A stretch of 13,780 bases of DNA from Desulfovibrionaceae bacterium (GTDB lineage Bacteria > Desulfobacterota > Desulfovibrionia > Desulfovibrionales > Desulfovibrionaceae). The stretch covers positions 1 through 13,780 of the forward strand of contig CAAGJV010000326.1 in the NCBI GenBank assembly GCA_900770205.1, given 5' to 3'. Shown here one piece after another: positions 13,748 to 13,780 of this stretch (positions are counted from its first letter, which is position 1; every line of letters begins with the position of its first letter). The position numbers were made by a program, and so were the translations under genes. The notes under the pieces are model-generated. The model had not been told where the DNA came from. It saw only the letters and a list, made by a program, of their open reading frames with translations, and did not search any database.

Positions 13748-13780
13748 ATGAGTCAGTTTGAAGAAAATGAAAAGAGCGTA
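13748..13780 (+). CDS. 5' end of the next gene, probably aspartyl-tRNA synthetase (partial)
   Basis: An ATG at 13748 follows AAGAGGA (13735-13741) by 6 bases and opens 11 codons reading MSQFEENEKSV before the window ends. An in-frame ATG at 13742 is too close to the Shine-Dalgarno to be the likely start. The 15-base gap from the hisS stop indicates one operon. The identity cannot be read from 11 residues. aspS is suggested only because hisS is often followed by aspS in related bacteria. Confidence 0.5.
   Translation, partial: MSQFEENEKSV

Overview
The window is an ordinary housekeeping stretch of a Gram-negative bacterial chromosome. A LolA-type lipoprotein carrier implies an outer membrane. 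The protein sequences and the hisS plus probable aspS pairing suggest the sulfate-reducer group (Desulfovibrionaceae, Desulfobacterota). That placement is inferred from general resemblance, not from a search. Most of the window is moderately GC-rich; the leftmost ~1 kb is clearly AT-rich.

Left end (1-1110, + strand): an AT-rich LysR-type regulator gene with its own short promoter. A perfect dyad containing a T-N11-A site overlaps the -10 element. The gene ends in a long hairpin that separates it from the converging pnp gene.

Middle (1153-12253, - strand): ten genes all read leftward. In transcription order they are a CPA2-type cation/proton antiporter with RCK domains, dprA, xerC, coaX, eno, lolA, truB, rpsO and pnp. 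The antiporter, dprA and xerC overlap by a few bases (8 nt and 4 nt), so they look translationally coupled. coaX and eno follow after short gaps. A strong intrinsic terminator closes eno. The lolA-truB-rpsO-pnp group comes next, and truB-rpsO-pnp is the classic RNA-modification/ribosome/RNA-decay cluster. The rpsO and pnp leaders both hold stem-loops abutting the Shine-Dalgarno sequence, the arrangement expected for autogenous control by S15 and by RNase III/PNPase.

Right end (12254-13780): a 225-bp divergent control region carries a near-consensus sigma-70 promoter for hisS on the + strand and a weaker candidate promoter for the antiporter on the - strand. Each is associated with an inverted repeat. 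hisS is complete and is followed after 15 bases by the first 11 codons of another gene, probably aspS.

I saw no mobile element, CRISPR array, tRNA, rRNA or unknown multi-gene system. The most interesting signals are regulatory: the nested pnp leader hairpin, the rpsO leader with two competing pairings, and the LysR operator/promoter.
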